From: Haliotis asinina
Lineage: Eukaryota; Mollusca; Gastropoda; Lepetellida; Haliotidae
Direction: 5' to 3'
Length of the DNA: 64,000 nucleotides
NCBI RefSeq assembly: GCF_037392515.1
Contig: NC_090291.1
Coordinates: 29,374,001-29,438,000 of the forward strand
In this document: positions 11,500-24,775 of the stretch, in pieces
How the letters are laid out: every line of letters begins with the position of its first letter
Position numbering within the stretch: position 1 is the first letter of the stretch
The notes under the pieces: model-generated
What the model was told of the DNA's origin: nothing
Database searches by the model: none
What the model saw: only the letters and a program-made list of their open reading frames with translations
Translations under genes and position numbers: made by a program

Positions 11500-14240
11500 A
11501 TGCAAATCAACTTTTTAAAAATGTTTGGTTATGTGTGGTCTTGTGAAATTCGTTCAAACACTACTCACATGTGACCCATGGTCACAATGAATTGCATGGA
11601 ATTGTTTCAATGTGCAAAATTGTGTACAAGGTTAAATTGCGTAATAAATAGCCTGTGTGTGTCATCGCGATATCAGGGTCGCGTGATGACATGAACAATG
11701 TGCCGTGGAGGTGTAGTAGCGGGTAGAGGGGTAATGTTGGTGGAGGGGTGCACGCAACACAACGCTACTTGTGGTTATAGTTGACAGCCGTTTATTTCAA
11801 TTAAAATGAATAGTTGAGGTGACCCTGAAAACATACATACACGTAACTACATATTTGAGCGTAGCATTCATAACATGGCATTCATATGGAAGTATTGCAT
11901 TTTCCATTTATTAACGGGATATAACTAGCCCTGATACTGCTCTAGCACAAATACATTGCAAAATATGAATAACAACATGAAAACTATTCATACATACATA
12001 AATCATTTTGGATATTCAATAAGTATGTTGCACATATACCTGAGGAAAATGCATTTAGTTTAATACTTATAAGGTCCTATAATGTACACTTACCACTGTG
12101 TGGCAATGAGTGACTACGACCTCTCATGCAGTCGAGTTGTCGAAGATCATTCTAAAAAATTAAAATACCACCTTGATAATACTAATAATGGTATATAAGA
12201 TACGTTATGATAAAATCCACAAATCTCACATCTACCCTCACCACTTCATATCACATTCACACGATTATACATTCACACCATCTGTTAATTTTGTCTAGTT
12301 AGTTTTAGCCTGGTAGAGACCAACTGTATATGCCATATTTAATGTAAATATGTAATTTATATTCGATGACGTAATTTAGATAAATTTCACTTAACATACT
12401 CGTCCAACCGACGGTACTGATAGTTGGGAACATGGTGATACATTTAGTTATACAATAGATACATTTAGTTGTACAATAGATACATTTACTTATACACGGA
12501 AGCATTAATATAACACTTCCGTAAGGGGTACACTATATACAATATCATAAATACACATACAATATATGTACTGACCTGATAAACTCCTCATTAACTCCAT
12601 AAAACATCCAATATAGTGAACTGATCCTCCTCTTTTTATGATCTTTATTGACTGCCACTAAGCTGTGTGTAACACAAACCTTTAAAACTTAGCAGACAAT
12701 AGGTGGCAAGCTGACCAGAGAAACTGAGACAGAAAGACAAAAGAAGCATGTGCAGAGTGGAAGCGCATGGGTCAGAAGCTGGCCTGACCCAGTAGAGAGA
12801 CTATTGTTAATTGGAGTGATTGTGGGTGCAGGGATACATTTAACTGAGAGGGTTTGTTATATTTTATTTGTACACATAAAAGCTGACACCTATACACTAT
12901 ATATTAACTATATACAAGTCCTTAATATTGAAACGTATAGACTATGAAACTAATAACGATTAAAAACATGACCTGGCCACAGAGGCTCCATATTGATAGC
13001 ATATTTGATAGGTTTTGTAATATATCCCTCACATGACACATTTCACAGAGAGTCTTTTAACCTGATCATTTGTCCTCAAGACATTAAAGATCATCTTCGG
13101 GTAGAGAAGATGTCACTGTCCCTGTACCATATTTTTGACATTCCCGCTCAAATTGTCCGCAGTCTAGAAGTCCTAGATGAACAAAGTCGAGATTTTCTAA
13201 AGGTTTTGCATCTTCCGGTTCACTAGTTTTCAGTTAAATAGAGTTATCTGATTCAATTAAAATGACTTCTTTTCAGATACTAAGCGTCTGCCTACTTCAA
13301 GCTATATATATGCTTTTGAGAATACGTCGTTGGTAGTTAAAACATTATTTGTGTTCAACTAGTTATCTCGTAAGTTGATATAGTGCAGAAATTTTCATAA
13401 TATGGCAAATGTCCAGTTACCAAAACGCCAAGTGAAAATAACTGTGTACAGGTTAAAGGTCACCATGTGTGCAGATACTGAGTGATAGCTAGTTTATGAT
13501 AATTAACTAAATGGGCTTGATCGTTATGACAATATAGGTATGATTTATAATATTATATATAGTTTTCCATTATTTTAACCACTGAACGGAATGCATTTTC
13601 CGTAGCAACGCGTTTTCCGTAGGAACGCAGATATAGTACACCTATTCTGAAGATTACCCCCGTAGGCATGTGGAAGTTTTGAAATCTGCAAGTTTATTAA
13701 ATAAACGCTTTTGCGAAAGAAAGTAAATGGCCTATACACTGTGTTGTTGACGTTGTTAAAGGAACTATGTAATTCTTTACTACCTTATGTCCATTGCAAT
13801 TGCTTCTTCTGACCATATTCGCAAAAATTTAGAAATTGTACGAATTTCACATTAAAGTGAAACGTAAGTCAGAAGTAACCATGGCAGTGGATGTAATGTG
13901 GCATGTTGTCCTGTTACGTTGAATATATTTAGATATATATTTCTGATACAATATACTAACGTACACCTCTTCGTCACCATGCCAACGAAAATGTTCTACT
14001 GCGTATGTTCTGAGACTGCAGTCCCAATGATGACAACGGAAGAGTTCACTAGAATGGTCCAAATGTGTATACGATTTCTTCCAACTTGAAACATACAAAG
14101 TATATGGGTCTAGTACGTTGGACACGAAAAGAGAACTTTTATTACAAAAGCAACAGAGAACCAGAATCCTCTGATTGGTAAAAATGGGCTTCTCCTCTGT
14201 TCTCTATTAATATCCTGCTTGATGATATTTGGTCAAAGAC
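11500..14240. other. Intergenic stretch without a recognised gene
   Basis: The open frame at 12993-13226 (77 codons) has ordinary composition but no motif, paralogue or clear splice context, so I do not call it. A short direct repeat, CGTTTTCCGTAG-like, occurs near 13598 and 13611. Confidence 0.45.
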
Positions 14241-14249
14241 CTGTTCAGT

Positions 14250-14660
14250 TTGTATACCTCAGGATATCCACATGTTCTTGAAATTAGTTCTAGGTATTTG
14301 TAGGACTCTACTCTGCATGTAAACGATCAATGCATGTATATCTTTAACATCATTTATTGACTGTCAATTTATGCCAGGTTGTTTCGTTATATATGGAGAC
14401 AACAATGGAGACATGATACAACCTTGCTGCACGCCGGCATTAACATTCAACAAGAACTCCGCAACATTGTATATACATGTATGTAATCAGTACTTGTCGT
14501 GTTTTCATACGAGTGGTTAGAACCCGCAAATTCTTGCTTTCCGTAATTTCAACACTGACAGTATTGAATGCATTCTTCAAGTCTTTCTTGAAAGTTACAC
14601 TTTGAGCTTCTGACTCCAGTCCTGTTTTTTTTAAAGTCGCGTAAAACAGTCGAAACAAGC
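14250..14660 (-). mobile_element. Degraded LINE reverse-transcriptase fragment
   Basis: Translating the minus strand around 14411-14445 gives GVQQGCIMSPLL. This is the G-Q-G-C-x-x-S-P-L-L signature at the start of the non-LTR reverse-transcriptase palm. Upstream on the same strand, the frame ending near 14440 reads KKDLKNAFNTVSVE, which resembles the preceding domain but in a different frame. Neither the catalytic YxDD block nor an endonuclease is recognisable, so only a short, frame-broken relic remains. The clade cannot be assigned. Confidence 0.5.
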
Positions 14661-15494
14661 TGCATATCCAAACTCATTGAAGGCATGACTCTGGTGAAAA
14701 CAGGAAGATATCCGTTGATTTAGAATGTCATAAAGTATTTTGAATATGACGGGAACATCCGACTATGGTGGTTTATGAATATTCAGCCTCGCTTGATTTT
14801 TATCATAGATAGTGGTTTATTATATTCTTTTTTGCCGGATTGATAATGTATTATCTCCTTCGATACATCTTTGCTGTCCTAGGAAGTGGGAAGTGGAACA
14901 AGGAAAGACGTTGCCTCATGTGGGCGTAGATATAACTGACTTTGGGACAACTGTAATGCGCCTTGGGTATAAATAGATTATGTTTTCGGCGAAGTGGTGT
15001 GAATCAGTTTACTAGTCTTTGTAAGGTCAAGAAGGATTTTGGATTTTACTCAAGTGAAAACGTCCTGTCTGTTTATGTAGAAACGTATATTTTGCGTATA
15101 TTTATATAATTCACCTGTTCATTTCACTTTGATAAGACGTAGCACTATATTCCAGGTATATGACGGCAGTCTGTACATAAGCGAATCTGGACCTGACAAC
15201 ACAATAGCTGACACCGTGGGTAAATATACTGAGTTGAGATATAATCAGTTGAGTGTTCGCTTTAGACTTGTTGCTGGAGATATAAATATTCCCGTAACTC
15301 CACACCTAAGTAGTTTGGAGGTGCGCATACATAAACACTCGTAGCCTTCTTGTGATCATGTGGCTTTTGATTAGTTGCTGCCTCGTGTATAATCTGTATG
15401 AAACTTATGTTAAATCATGAAAATAAAATACGCAATATGTGAAAATGAAAAGAGAATGAATCAACCCTTTTTAAACAATCCTTCGACATAACTA

Positions 15495-15560
15495 GGGCGT
15501 GTCCAGAGTGAGGCAGGTTCCGCTTCGCAAAGCGATCTTAACGTTACTCCCATATCCTAA
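15495..15560. repeat. Half copy of a foldback MITE-like repeat
   Basis: CGCAAAGCGATCTTAACGTT followed by ACTCCCAT matches one arm of the palindromic element seen whole at 56,510-56,624. Confidence 0.5.
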
Positions 15561-15901
15561 GACCACACACACAACTATTCTTGTTTCTCTAAACATATGA
15601 AATATTTTTACGTTGAATTTTTGTTATGTCCAAAACCCTTGATTTATTTGGAAATCCACACCTATTTTCTCCGATAGAAATCAAATCTGAGAAGTTGAGT
15701 TGCGTTGAGCAAACTCGGGCTTTAAGTCACATCGGTATCATTCCAGCCATAAAGTAACGAAATCAAGACTGAATATTCTTAGACATTTGTATATGTTTTG
15801 ATAACATACGCATTTATTACATTGTTATTTAAAAACAGGAAATGTCGTAGCACCAAAAAAAAAAACCAAAAAAAAACTTAATTCACATTTTGCGAGTCAT
15901 C

Positions 15902-15903
15902 GT

Positions 15904-15982
<79 letters not shown>

Positions 15983-15984
15983 TT
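15902..15984. repeat. (TTTA)n microsatellite
   Basis: About 20 uninterrupted copies of a TTTA tetranucleotide. It is preceded by short A-runs at 15857-15880. Confidence 0.95.
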
Positions 15985-16702
15985 GTTATGATAATTATAA
16001 GGGTTGTTTGCTACTTCTGTCCTATCTTTGCCTTTGTTTTAATTTTGTTTTTGTTGCTGTTCTGCTTGGTTTTGGTTTGTTTTCGCAAGGGTTACATTTG
16101 TAAAGTTATTTCAATTTAAGAAATAAATATATTTGTTATTCGATATGTATATTAATATATATGTCATTTTTTGGTACAACACACCTTTCAACTATTAGTC
16201 AGGTGAAACATTTCTAGAGGAGGCGCAAGTTAAGAACAAAGCTACAGCTGTTTCATGCATGACGAGTGACGGGGAATGTGAGACAGTCGTGTAATTACAT
16301 CGAACCTGGGTTTTCTCATACGGAGTATCGCCTGGCTGGGATTCCCCCTCTGGTGACGACATCACTGCCCTGTTTGTTGACACACATTCTGTCTTGTTAA
16401 TACCTCCGCGTATTCATTTCTACGAAGCACCTGTTGTTGAAGAGGTTTGCTCCCGTGTCATCGGCTTGTCCCGTTTCATCCGCTGATGTAATGTATGGCA
16501 ACTCCGAAGGTCAAGAGCGAGGGGCGTGGCTTGCCGCCTCCACGTCGACGTTTCCACGCGTTTAATTTTAACACGAAAACGGTGTAAGAATCTATCCCAT
16601 GAAATAGCACAAGAAGTCGTTGTCCATAAAGTTCCAGTCTTCATTATTGACTCACTAACTTCTAGACTACAATCAAACAATATACTCAACCGTTTAGAAT
16701 TC

Positions 16703-16874
16703 TTGGCGCGGGTCCAAAGGGTGGGCTCGGGGGTTTGAGCCCCCGCCCCTTTGGGAAATCACTTATGACCACATTGAAGATTTTTTTTTTCTTTTTGCGT
16801 TTGGGGGGAGGAGGGGATGGGGTTAAGAGGTTCAAACACTTCCATCCGCCTTTCAAAATCCCAAGATCCGCCCA
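16703..16874. repeat. GGATCC-ended MITE-like repeat
   Basis: The ends are GCGGGTCCAAAGGG and CCCAAGATCCGCCC, with an internal GGTTCAAACACTTCCATCCG block. A shorter relative with GGCGGATCCAG / CTGGATCCGCC ends lies at 50,587-50,698, so this is a dispersed element with short terminal inverted repeats. Confidence 0.6.
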
Positions 16875-17794
16875 TGGACTTAGTCTCGGAATTTAGGTAA
16901 ATTTGATGGAGACAAGTTATTCCTTTCAGATGCAAAGGAGTCCCTGTGATTTATGAGATTAAGAGTCTGAGGAAATCTCTACTTGCTTCTCTTATGCTTT
17001 TTGGTGTTGTGAAAATGACTGACTGGGCGTAACAGGAAATAATGCGGCTCCGGGGCAGTGAGACAAGATATTAATCTGAGGTTGACATTTAGTTACATTC
17101 AGACCTAGAAGGAAATACATAAAGTTATATCTACAAACAATAAAATGCCAAAGAAGACCAGAACATTTCTTTAATTTCAGAAGCCGAGGAAATTTGCAGT
17201 CTAGACTTGCCCAATGTTTCTTTACTTGATTTGGGTTTCAGACTCCGAAGTTTTGAAATCATGTACAAAATCGAAACAAGCTGTATGTGTTCCGAAGCCA
17301 TTTAAGGTATCAAATCAAATCTCTTGAATCCAGTCACAGATATCCGTTGATTTATTTTGCCTTCACATCCCCCATTTAACTGTACAGGGGTTTATCTCCG
17401 TCCGCCTGTAATATTTCCTGTCCGGACCATATCTCTATAAGGAACAGGATGTCATCCACGAAACTTTGCATACACAGTGAACAGATTATCAACTGGTGCC
17501 TTTTGCTGTTTAGGGATTTCAAGAATTTTATTTTCACTTTACAATGGCAACAATTATTTTAACCTTGGCTCTGTTCGTAGTAGTGACCTTGTCCGGGTCA
17601 TATCTTTGAAACTATTCAGAATTCAGCCACGAAACTTGGCACACACATTGATAAGGTTTCAACAAGTGTATTTCGAATTTCCTTTGATCAGGAGCTTCGC
17701 AAAGTATTACATCATAAGTCATCTACAATTTCTGACATCCACTTGATCATCTTAACACAATGAAACCTTGCTAATACCAAGTTTCTTATTCCTA

Positions 17795-17880
17795 TTCCTT
17801 TAGGCCATAGCTTAATAACCAGCGCCTAGATTGTCGAAGCTCTCTTGGCGCCAAGACAGCGCTAAGAGAGCTGCGGAAAT
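17795..17880. repeat. Short palindromic element
   Basis: CGAAGCTCTCTTGGCGCC is answered by GCGCTAAGAGAGCTGCG about 15 bases later. It looks like a relic of a foldback repeat. Confidence 0.45.
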
Positions 17881-17966
17881 GTAGGTCCTGTATACTACCA
17901 GGTGGATACATGCATTCTCACGATGTTGGATATATGACTCTTGTAGGACTTGATGATCACCTCTTT

Positions 17967-18065
17967 CAGTGAGTGAGTGAGTTTAGTTTTACTCCACACA
18001 CAGCTATAATGGCGGCGGCCTGTAAATATTCGAATTTGGATCAGACAATCCAGTGATAACAGGAA
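17967..18065 (+). repeat. 5' part of SINE-like repeat, CAGACAATCC family
   Basis: GTGAGTGAGTGAGTTTAGTT leads into ATGGCGGCGGCCTGTAAATA and CAGACAATCCAGTGATAAC. It stops where the inverted-repeat element at 18,090 begins. Confidence 0.8.
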
Positions 18066-18089
18066 CTTTCAAGGGGGATCACCCACAGG

Positions 18090-18226
18090 CCCTCGTGTCA
18101 TTGCGAGGATTAAAGATTTTAAAAAAGTACACCGTAGTGTAGGGGCCCTGTCTAGATATATGGAGCGGTTAAGTCGGGGGACATCTCAAAATTGTTATAT
18201 TTTTAAGAAAAAAAATCTTTAATCAC
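18090..18226. repeat. Foldback (MITE-like) element
   Basis: The left arm begins GGCCCTCGTG and continues GGATTAAAGATTTT. The right arm ends AAATCTTTAATCACGAGGGCC. The arms are imperfectly complementary over about 30 bases around an 80-base centre with no coding potential. Confidence 0.6.
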
Positions 18227-18509
18227 GAGGGCCGGATCTCCTCACATCGAATTTGTGCGAGACGAAGGATTTGTTATCTCTTGACCACTCTTATTTAATT
18301 TATTCCCTTGGGCCATGGTGCCACACATGGTTAGTCGCTGTTGTGTAATCTGTCCTCCAGACAACATTTTTTAAACAAAATCTCATTCATACAAAGATGT
18401 CATCCATGCTGCACGATAGGCGGCCCAGTTTGTGTGGCGATTAGAACCCATCGCGGATGGGACTCATTAGCTGGTTGTTCATTTGCGTTCAGGAATCTGT
18501 GCAATTCAG

Positions 18510-20548
18510 TGCAGGGAATCCGTGTGCTTCACTTTGATCTGTCACACAGTTATTGATACTTTCCTGAAGGCCCGTGCACTTCACTTTGATCTGTCACACA
18601 GCTATTGACACTATCTGGAAGGCCCGTGCACTTCACTTTGATCCGTCACACAGCTATTCACACTGTCTGGAAGACCTGTGCACTTCACTTTGATCTGTCA
18701 TACAGCTATTGACAGTGTCTGGAAGGCCCGTGCACTTCACTCTGATCTGTCTCACAGCTATTGACAGTGTTTGGAAGGCCCGTGCACTTCACTTTGATCT
18801 GTCACACAGCTATTGACACTGTCTGGAAGGCCCGTGCACTTCACTTTGATCTGGCACACAGCTTTTGACACTGTCTGGAAGGCCCGTGCACTTCACTTTG
18901 ATCTGTCACACAGCTATTGACAGTGTCTGGAAGGCCTGTGCACTTCACTTTGATCTGTCACACAGCTATTGACACTGTCTGGAAGGCCCGTGCACTTCAC
19001 TTTGATCTGTCACACAGCTTTTGACACTGTCTGGAAGGTCCGTGCACTTCACTTTGATCTGTCATACAGCTATTGACAGTGTCTGGAAGGCCCGTGCACT
19101 TCACTTTGATCTGTCATACAGCTATTGACAGTGTCTGGAGGGCCCGTGCACTTCACTCTGATCTGTCTCACAGTTATTGACACTGTCTGGAAGGCCCGTG
19201 CACTTCACTTTGATCTGGCACACAGCTATTGACACTGTCTGGAAGGCCCGAAGGCCCGTGCACTTCACTTTGATCTGTCACACAGCTATTGACAGTGTCT
19301 GGAAGGCCTGTGCACTTCACTTTGATCCGTCACACAGCTATTGACAGTGTCTGGAAGGCCCGTGCACTTCACTTTGATCTGTCACACAGCTATTGACAGT
19401 GTCTGGAAGGCCCGTGCACTTCATTTTGATCTGTCACACAGCTATTGACAGTGTCTGAAAGGCCCGTGCACTTCACTTTGATCTGTCACACAGCTATTGA
19501 CAGTGTCTGGAAGGCCCGTGCACTTCACTTTGATCTGTCATACAGCTATTGACAATGTCTGGAAGGCCCGTGCACTTCACTTTGATCTGTCACACAGCTA
19601 TTGACACTGTCTGGAAGACCCGTGCACTTCACTTTGATCTGTCACACAGCTATTGACAGTGTCTGAAAGGCCCGTGCACTTCACTTTGATCTGGCACACA
19701 GCTATTGACACTGTCTGGAAGGTCCGTGCACTTCACTTTGATCTGTCATACAGCTATTGACAATGTCTGGAAGGCCCGTGCACTTCACTTTGATCTGTCA
19801 CACAGCTATTGACACTGTCTGGAAGACCCGTGCACTTCACTTTGATCTGTCAAACAGCTATTGACAGTGTCTGGAAGACCCGTGCACTTCACTTTGATCT
19901 GTCACACAGCTATTGACAGTGTCTGGAAGGCCCGTGCACTTCACTTTGATCTGTCACACAGCTATTGACAGTGTCTTGAAGGCCCGTGCACTTCACTTTG
20001 ATCTGTCACACAGCTATTGACACTGTCTGGAAGGCCTGTGCACTTCACTTTGATCCGTCACACAGCTATTGACACTGTCTGGAAGGCCCGTGCACTTCAC
20101 TTTGATCTGTCATACAGCTATTGACAGTGTCTGGAAGGCCCGTGCACTTCACTTTGATCTGTCACACAGTTATTGACACTGTCTGGAAGGCCCGTGCACT
20201 TCACTTTGATCTGGCACACAGCTATTGACACTGTCTGGAAGGCCCGTGCACTTCACTTTGATCTGTCATACAGCTATTGACAATGTCTGGAAGGCCCGTG
20301 CACTTCACTTTGATCTGTCACACAGCTATTGACACTGTCTGGAAGACCCGTGCACTTCACTTTGATCTGTCACACAGCTATTGACAGTGTCTGAAAGGCC
20401 CGTGCACTTCACTTTGATCTGTCACACAGCTATTGACAGTGTCTGGAAGGCCCGTGCACTTCACTTCGATCTGTCACACAGCTATTGACACTGTCTGGAA
20501 GGCCCGTGCACTTCACTTTGATCTGTCACACAGCTATTGACACTGCCC
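18510..20548. repeat. 52-bp tandem array, about 39 copies
   Basis: The unit contains GTGCACTTCACTTTGATCTG and CAGCTATTGACA and recurs every 52 bases. Copies differ mainly at a few positions: CACTGTCT versus CAGTGTCT, GGAAGGCCC versus GGAAGACCC, and GTCACACAG versus GTCATACAG. Runs of the same ordered variants recur near 19,551, 19,757 and 20,280, so parts of the array arose by duplication of multi-unit blocks. One copy near 19,240 carries an extra 10-base GGCCCGAA-type duplication. Because 52 is not a multiple of three, a repeat protein is unlikely. Confidence 0.95.
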
Positions 20549-20692
20549 GTTTGGTCAGCTCCTAATCAGGAACACAACTATATTGTAGTCTGTTTCCAAA
20601 ACAGCTCACGCACGTTCACATAACAGAGTCTAAACGTGTTGTGATATTTTCATGACGAACTCTGTCACATGCATACTTGAAAGCTGAACTAT

Positions 20693-20836
20693 GGGGTAGC
20701 CTACTGGTTACAGTGTTCGCCCGTCACGCTGCAGACACGGGTTCGATTCCCCTCATTGGTCCATTGAGTCCATTTCTGGTGTCGTAATATCGGTGATATT
20801 GCTGGAATGTTGATACAAGCGGACTAAAACTAAACT
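20693..20836 (+). repeat. tRNA-derived SINE
   Basis: The head GGGGTAGCCTACTGGTTACA (A box), the B box GGGTTCGATTCCCC and the GTGATATTGCTGGAATGTTG tail region are in the expected order. It is nearly full length, just downstream of the 52-bp array. Confidence 0.85.
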
Positions 20837-20849
20837 ATCTCATGGCTGA

Positions 20850-23800
20850 AAAGCGGTCGGTACCAAATTCTGTCAAACGTGCTTTTTTTAACCCATTTTA
20901 TTACACGTTTTATATGACATTGTAAAAAATATTGTTCATACTAATATTTCATTAGTCCATTTGACGCGCATTCTCTTCCCACAGAGGTTACTTGTAATAT
21001 CTTCCTACGAACCTCTATTCTAATACGGCCATATTTCGCGGTTCTCATAAAATACCCTAGCGGCAAAAATGTCAGCATATTCAAATCCCTTTATCTGTCC
21101 AATCTAAAGACGTGTTACATCATCGACTTTGATTCAACTTGACAAGCAATGTGGAGAAACAAAAATGACATGACTGAGTTCTGCCTAGAAGAAACGTTTG
21201 AGTATCGCGCTCGGGAAGAGGTTCTAGTTTTCACGATGCATCCGGAAATTACCGAGATCTTTCGAACGATCACTTTTGAAACAAGGTCGCTGACTGCACT
21301 ACATGATCTGATTGCCCCCAGTCACGAGTCTTGAACACTCGCACCATGAAAGGGTCGTATTAGAACAGAGTTTACCTGGGAAGATGTGACAAGTAACCAC
21401 TGTGGGAAGAGAATGTTTGACTCGTTGTGGTGTAAATGTCGGAACTGTTTTGTGAGGTACCCATTTTCTTTTATTTTCTTATTACAATAGGAGTATGACA
21501 ATATTCATACGACTGGTTAATACAGAGAATGCGTGTGTTTAAAATGGGAGATAACATACGTTAAATAACTGTATGAATAAAGTGTAATTGAAAAAGATTG
21601 GAAATTTAGGAAAGTAAGAGAGGAGAGAGGAAGATGTGATCAAACATTGGTTTGCGTCCATCTACATTAGTAAGGGGGCCTATTTTCTGAAAATTTGGTC
21701 TTGTCTCCAGACATGAATTTTTCTATGTTTTGATTTTATTTTTTTATCACTGTATTTCTTTTTGATCTAGGTTCAACACTGACAAGTCAACATATCTTTG
21801 TATAGAGCAAGTCAAGCTATGAAGCTATTATCTGTGTAAATAGATTATGACAAGACGACCAGAAAGTCACAAAAGTGTCATATTTTCAGTAGGAGTATGC
21901 AATGAATTTATGGAGTTGGTAATTGTATTTCAATACTGATTTCAGACTAGCGAGAGAGGGTACAATGTTTGCTTACTTTATAAGCCGCTTTTTTGTTTAT
22001 AGTATCTGTGTGAAGAGGCCTGTGGTGAAATAAGCTACATACTTTCTTAGCTTTGAGTAGTATTTCGAAATTAGGTGGAATAAGAGGCAAGTCTTTTTGA
22101 ATATCAATTTGGAACGAACTCTGTTTCGAATATAATTTCAATGATAATAATAACCCTATATATTCAAGGAGATTTTTTTACCCCATACAGTTCTACGAAT
22201 ATATTTTATTAGCGGTGATAATTGGGTTGGTATGGGAGTCGTCTTATTGTAATGACAATTTTGAATATAACGCTTTGTTGTTATAAAAAAAGGTGTTTTC
22301 AAGAATATTCAACTGTGGATCGTCAAGATGGAAATATATTAAGTCTACTCTTAAGAAGGTTCTATTTTCATACCAGTATTTTATATTTGCACTCCTTTGT
22401 CATAGTTTGAACATTTCGACAGGGAACAAAATGAATGTTCTAGTGTTTCACTCAACAGTTTCTCACTGAAGTTGCCTTAATTTCTATGAACCAACTTCTG
22501 TGTCTGGTGTGAGTGTTGGCATTCTGTGGAATCTGAAATTCTTTCGGGAAATTCAGTGTGTTATGTATTTTTATAACACCCCCATTTGCCCGACAACATG
22601 TAAACACTCTCGTGTTCTATATTTACTAGTGGGCAATCTGTCATACCAAAGTTTCCCACTGTGGGCTACGAGTTAAGATGGAAAACCCAGATTGCGAATG
22701 ACAAGGGAGATAACTCTTAACATGTTCCTTTATGGACTGGTTATACATTCTGAATGCGTTTGAAAAACCGCGAGCTCCTTACAGCGTTCATCATGGCCAC
22801 AAAGACAGCATCCAAGTTTGTTTCCGCCAGTGCGCAGGGTTTAGTTTCGTTTTAAAAGTTCCGTGTTGCCAGGTGGGCATCTATCATTTTATGGTGTCAT
22901 CGTGGTAAAGCGTAAGCGTTTGGTTTCTTTCGCTGAAATTATAATGTGTTTAACATGTACCAGTTATCATGATGACGGTTTGGTCCGGTGTTTAGTTAAC
23001 TGTGTACCATTTATAGTACCTCGAGTTGTATGATACTACCTTACTGCACAGTAAAGAGTGACATAAATCCAGATATGAGCTTCACATGCTGGTGACACTT
23101 TCCAGTCTACAACAAGATAGCCTGATTAATACTAATACTTTAACTTGTTTAGTGTGTCATTAAGTAAGAAGTAAGTGTTTCTTATACTGTCATGAACAGA
23201 ATCAACTAGAATAATTGTGTAACTATGTTCAAGCGATGATTTTGTGTACCATGAGTCATGACGTTTAATACGTGACATTTAATGTTAATGGTGTTTTGCA
23301 TTCAACAGATGTCTTGGAGACAGTGTATCATATGATCAATGAGACCAGTGGACACATTGTGTTTGTTTTGCTGGATGTTTTGTAGTTAGGTAGATATGTC
23401 CAGGAATGCTGAAGGATGTTTTATTTATTGATAACATGACAATGATATTAATGATAAAAATGGTAGTTTTAATCTGCACCCAGTGTGAACAACCAGTTTC
23501 AGTAATCGACCACAACGATGGAGGATGAACTGCATTGTGAATAAGTGTTTCTAAGATACTTCAGTGCTATCAGACGATAATATACTCTTTTTGCATTACA
23601 TCACAGTGGTTGGACGACACTGTGCCATTCTAGTCTGCCCACTCATAACTGAACACTTTTCCATTATGTCACAATGAAACCGACGTCACGATGCATATCA
23701 GTTGTCATCACCTCGTACAGCCTGCTACAGTAAACTACTCTGTTGCATCCCGTTTCTTGGTTTGCAGTTACGTCCCTCAGCTGACCTTACTGGTGGAAAC

Positions 23801-24270
23801 ATTACGTTAATGTTTTCTGATGGATAAAACATCTCATAGTTCAAATCACAATTTTCCAGCGATACGGTAACATTTGCAATGTTTACTCTTCCACAATGCA
23901 ATCGTGGAATGTCGCTTGACTAGTCAGCTTCATGTGTGTGTGCTGATATAAACTTATGTCGGTGGTTGAAATGTAACATTCATATTGCCCCATATGGTTT
24001 ACATTAACCACATATGTAATTACAATAATTTGGAGAAGATACTTTTCCCAAAAGTAAACCGCCATCATACTGTTTATTATCTGTTTTATTTGGTAATGTT
24101 ACTCTCACCGTAGGGCAGCAGACACATCAAAGGAACAGCACATCAGTTAGCCCTGTGCGAGGATTCTTACTATAGGTCTTCACTGTCGTTTGTTTTCTAC
24201 CTTACATTAATCGTAATTATCATTAGAAAGTATTAAATTTGGCATCTTAGAAAAGAAATAAAGTTCACGC
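20850..24270. other. Gene-poor stretch upstream of the first RHIM-death-domain gene
   Basis: No exon is recognisable. The only candidate for a 5' exon is around 22,770-22,865, where an ATG in good context (TCATCATGG, near 22,792) opens about 20 codons in a locally GC-richer patch. I could not find a consistent donor, so it is not called. Confidence 0.35.
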
Positions 24271-24275
24271 TACCG

Positions 24276-24401
24276 CAGTGTGTGTTGTAATAAACTATAG
24301 TTTTGCCCTGAACTGTTATAACATCAGAGCACTCTTACTACCGCCCTCGTGCTTTAACTATAATAGTTCCGGGCAAAACTATACTATTACAAAACACACT
24401 G
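24276..24401. repeat. Inverted-repeat (foldback) element
   Basis: CAGTGTGTGTTGTAATAAAC followed by TATAGTTTTGCCC is mirrored by GGGCAAAACTATACTATTAC followed by AAAACACACTG. Arms of about 40 bases flank a 45-base centre, and the ends CAGTGTG/CACACTG look like short terminal inverted repeats. Confidence 0.75.
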
Positions 24402-24499
24402 AATTTCCTAAATAAAACTAGTCCTTCAGACCCTGTTCCAGTTCATGACTACATAATATTTAGGTTCACACAAATCTATGCATGTGGATACAACTTTTA

Positions 24500-24775
24500 T
24501 GAGAATATGGGATATAAGCAACTAATGGGATCGGGTTGTCAGGTTCAGTGACCAGGGCCAGTTTCACAAAGCAATCCAAGCATTATGACTGTCGTAACTC
24601 TACTTTAAAGTATGGGAGTTACAATCACCTTAGCGATATGGTCGTTTTGTGAAGTAGGACCCTGAATGGCTCATGGTATCCTAATTACATGGATCTGATC
24701 ACTGGATTGTCTGGTCCAGACTGAATTATACTGCCACCACATAGCTGGAGTATTGCAGTGTTAAACAGTAACAGG
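24500..24775 (-). repeat. SINE-like repeat (CAGACAATCC family) split by a foldback MITE
   Basis: Reverse-complement family sequence (ACTAATGGGATCGGGTTGTC, then GATCACTGGATTGTCTGGTC and AGCTGGAGTATTGC) is interrupted at 24,553-24,664. The insert has CAGGGCCAGTTTCACAAAGC and GGTCGTTTTGTGAAG..CCCTG ends. The MITE is therefore the younger insertion. Confidence 0.75.

Noticed and set aside
12993-13226. 77-codon frame with ordinary amino-acid composition
   Set aside because: No recognisable family, start context or neighbouring exon. It may be a relic but cannot be supported.
16195-16738. Overlapping open frames of 60-90 codons as a small gene
   Set aside because: Frames on both strands, no motif, no splice context, and next to a MITE-like repeat.
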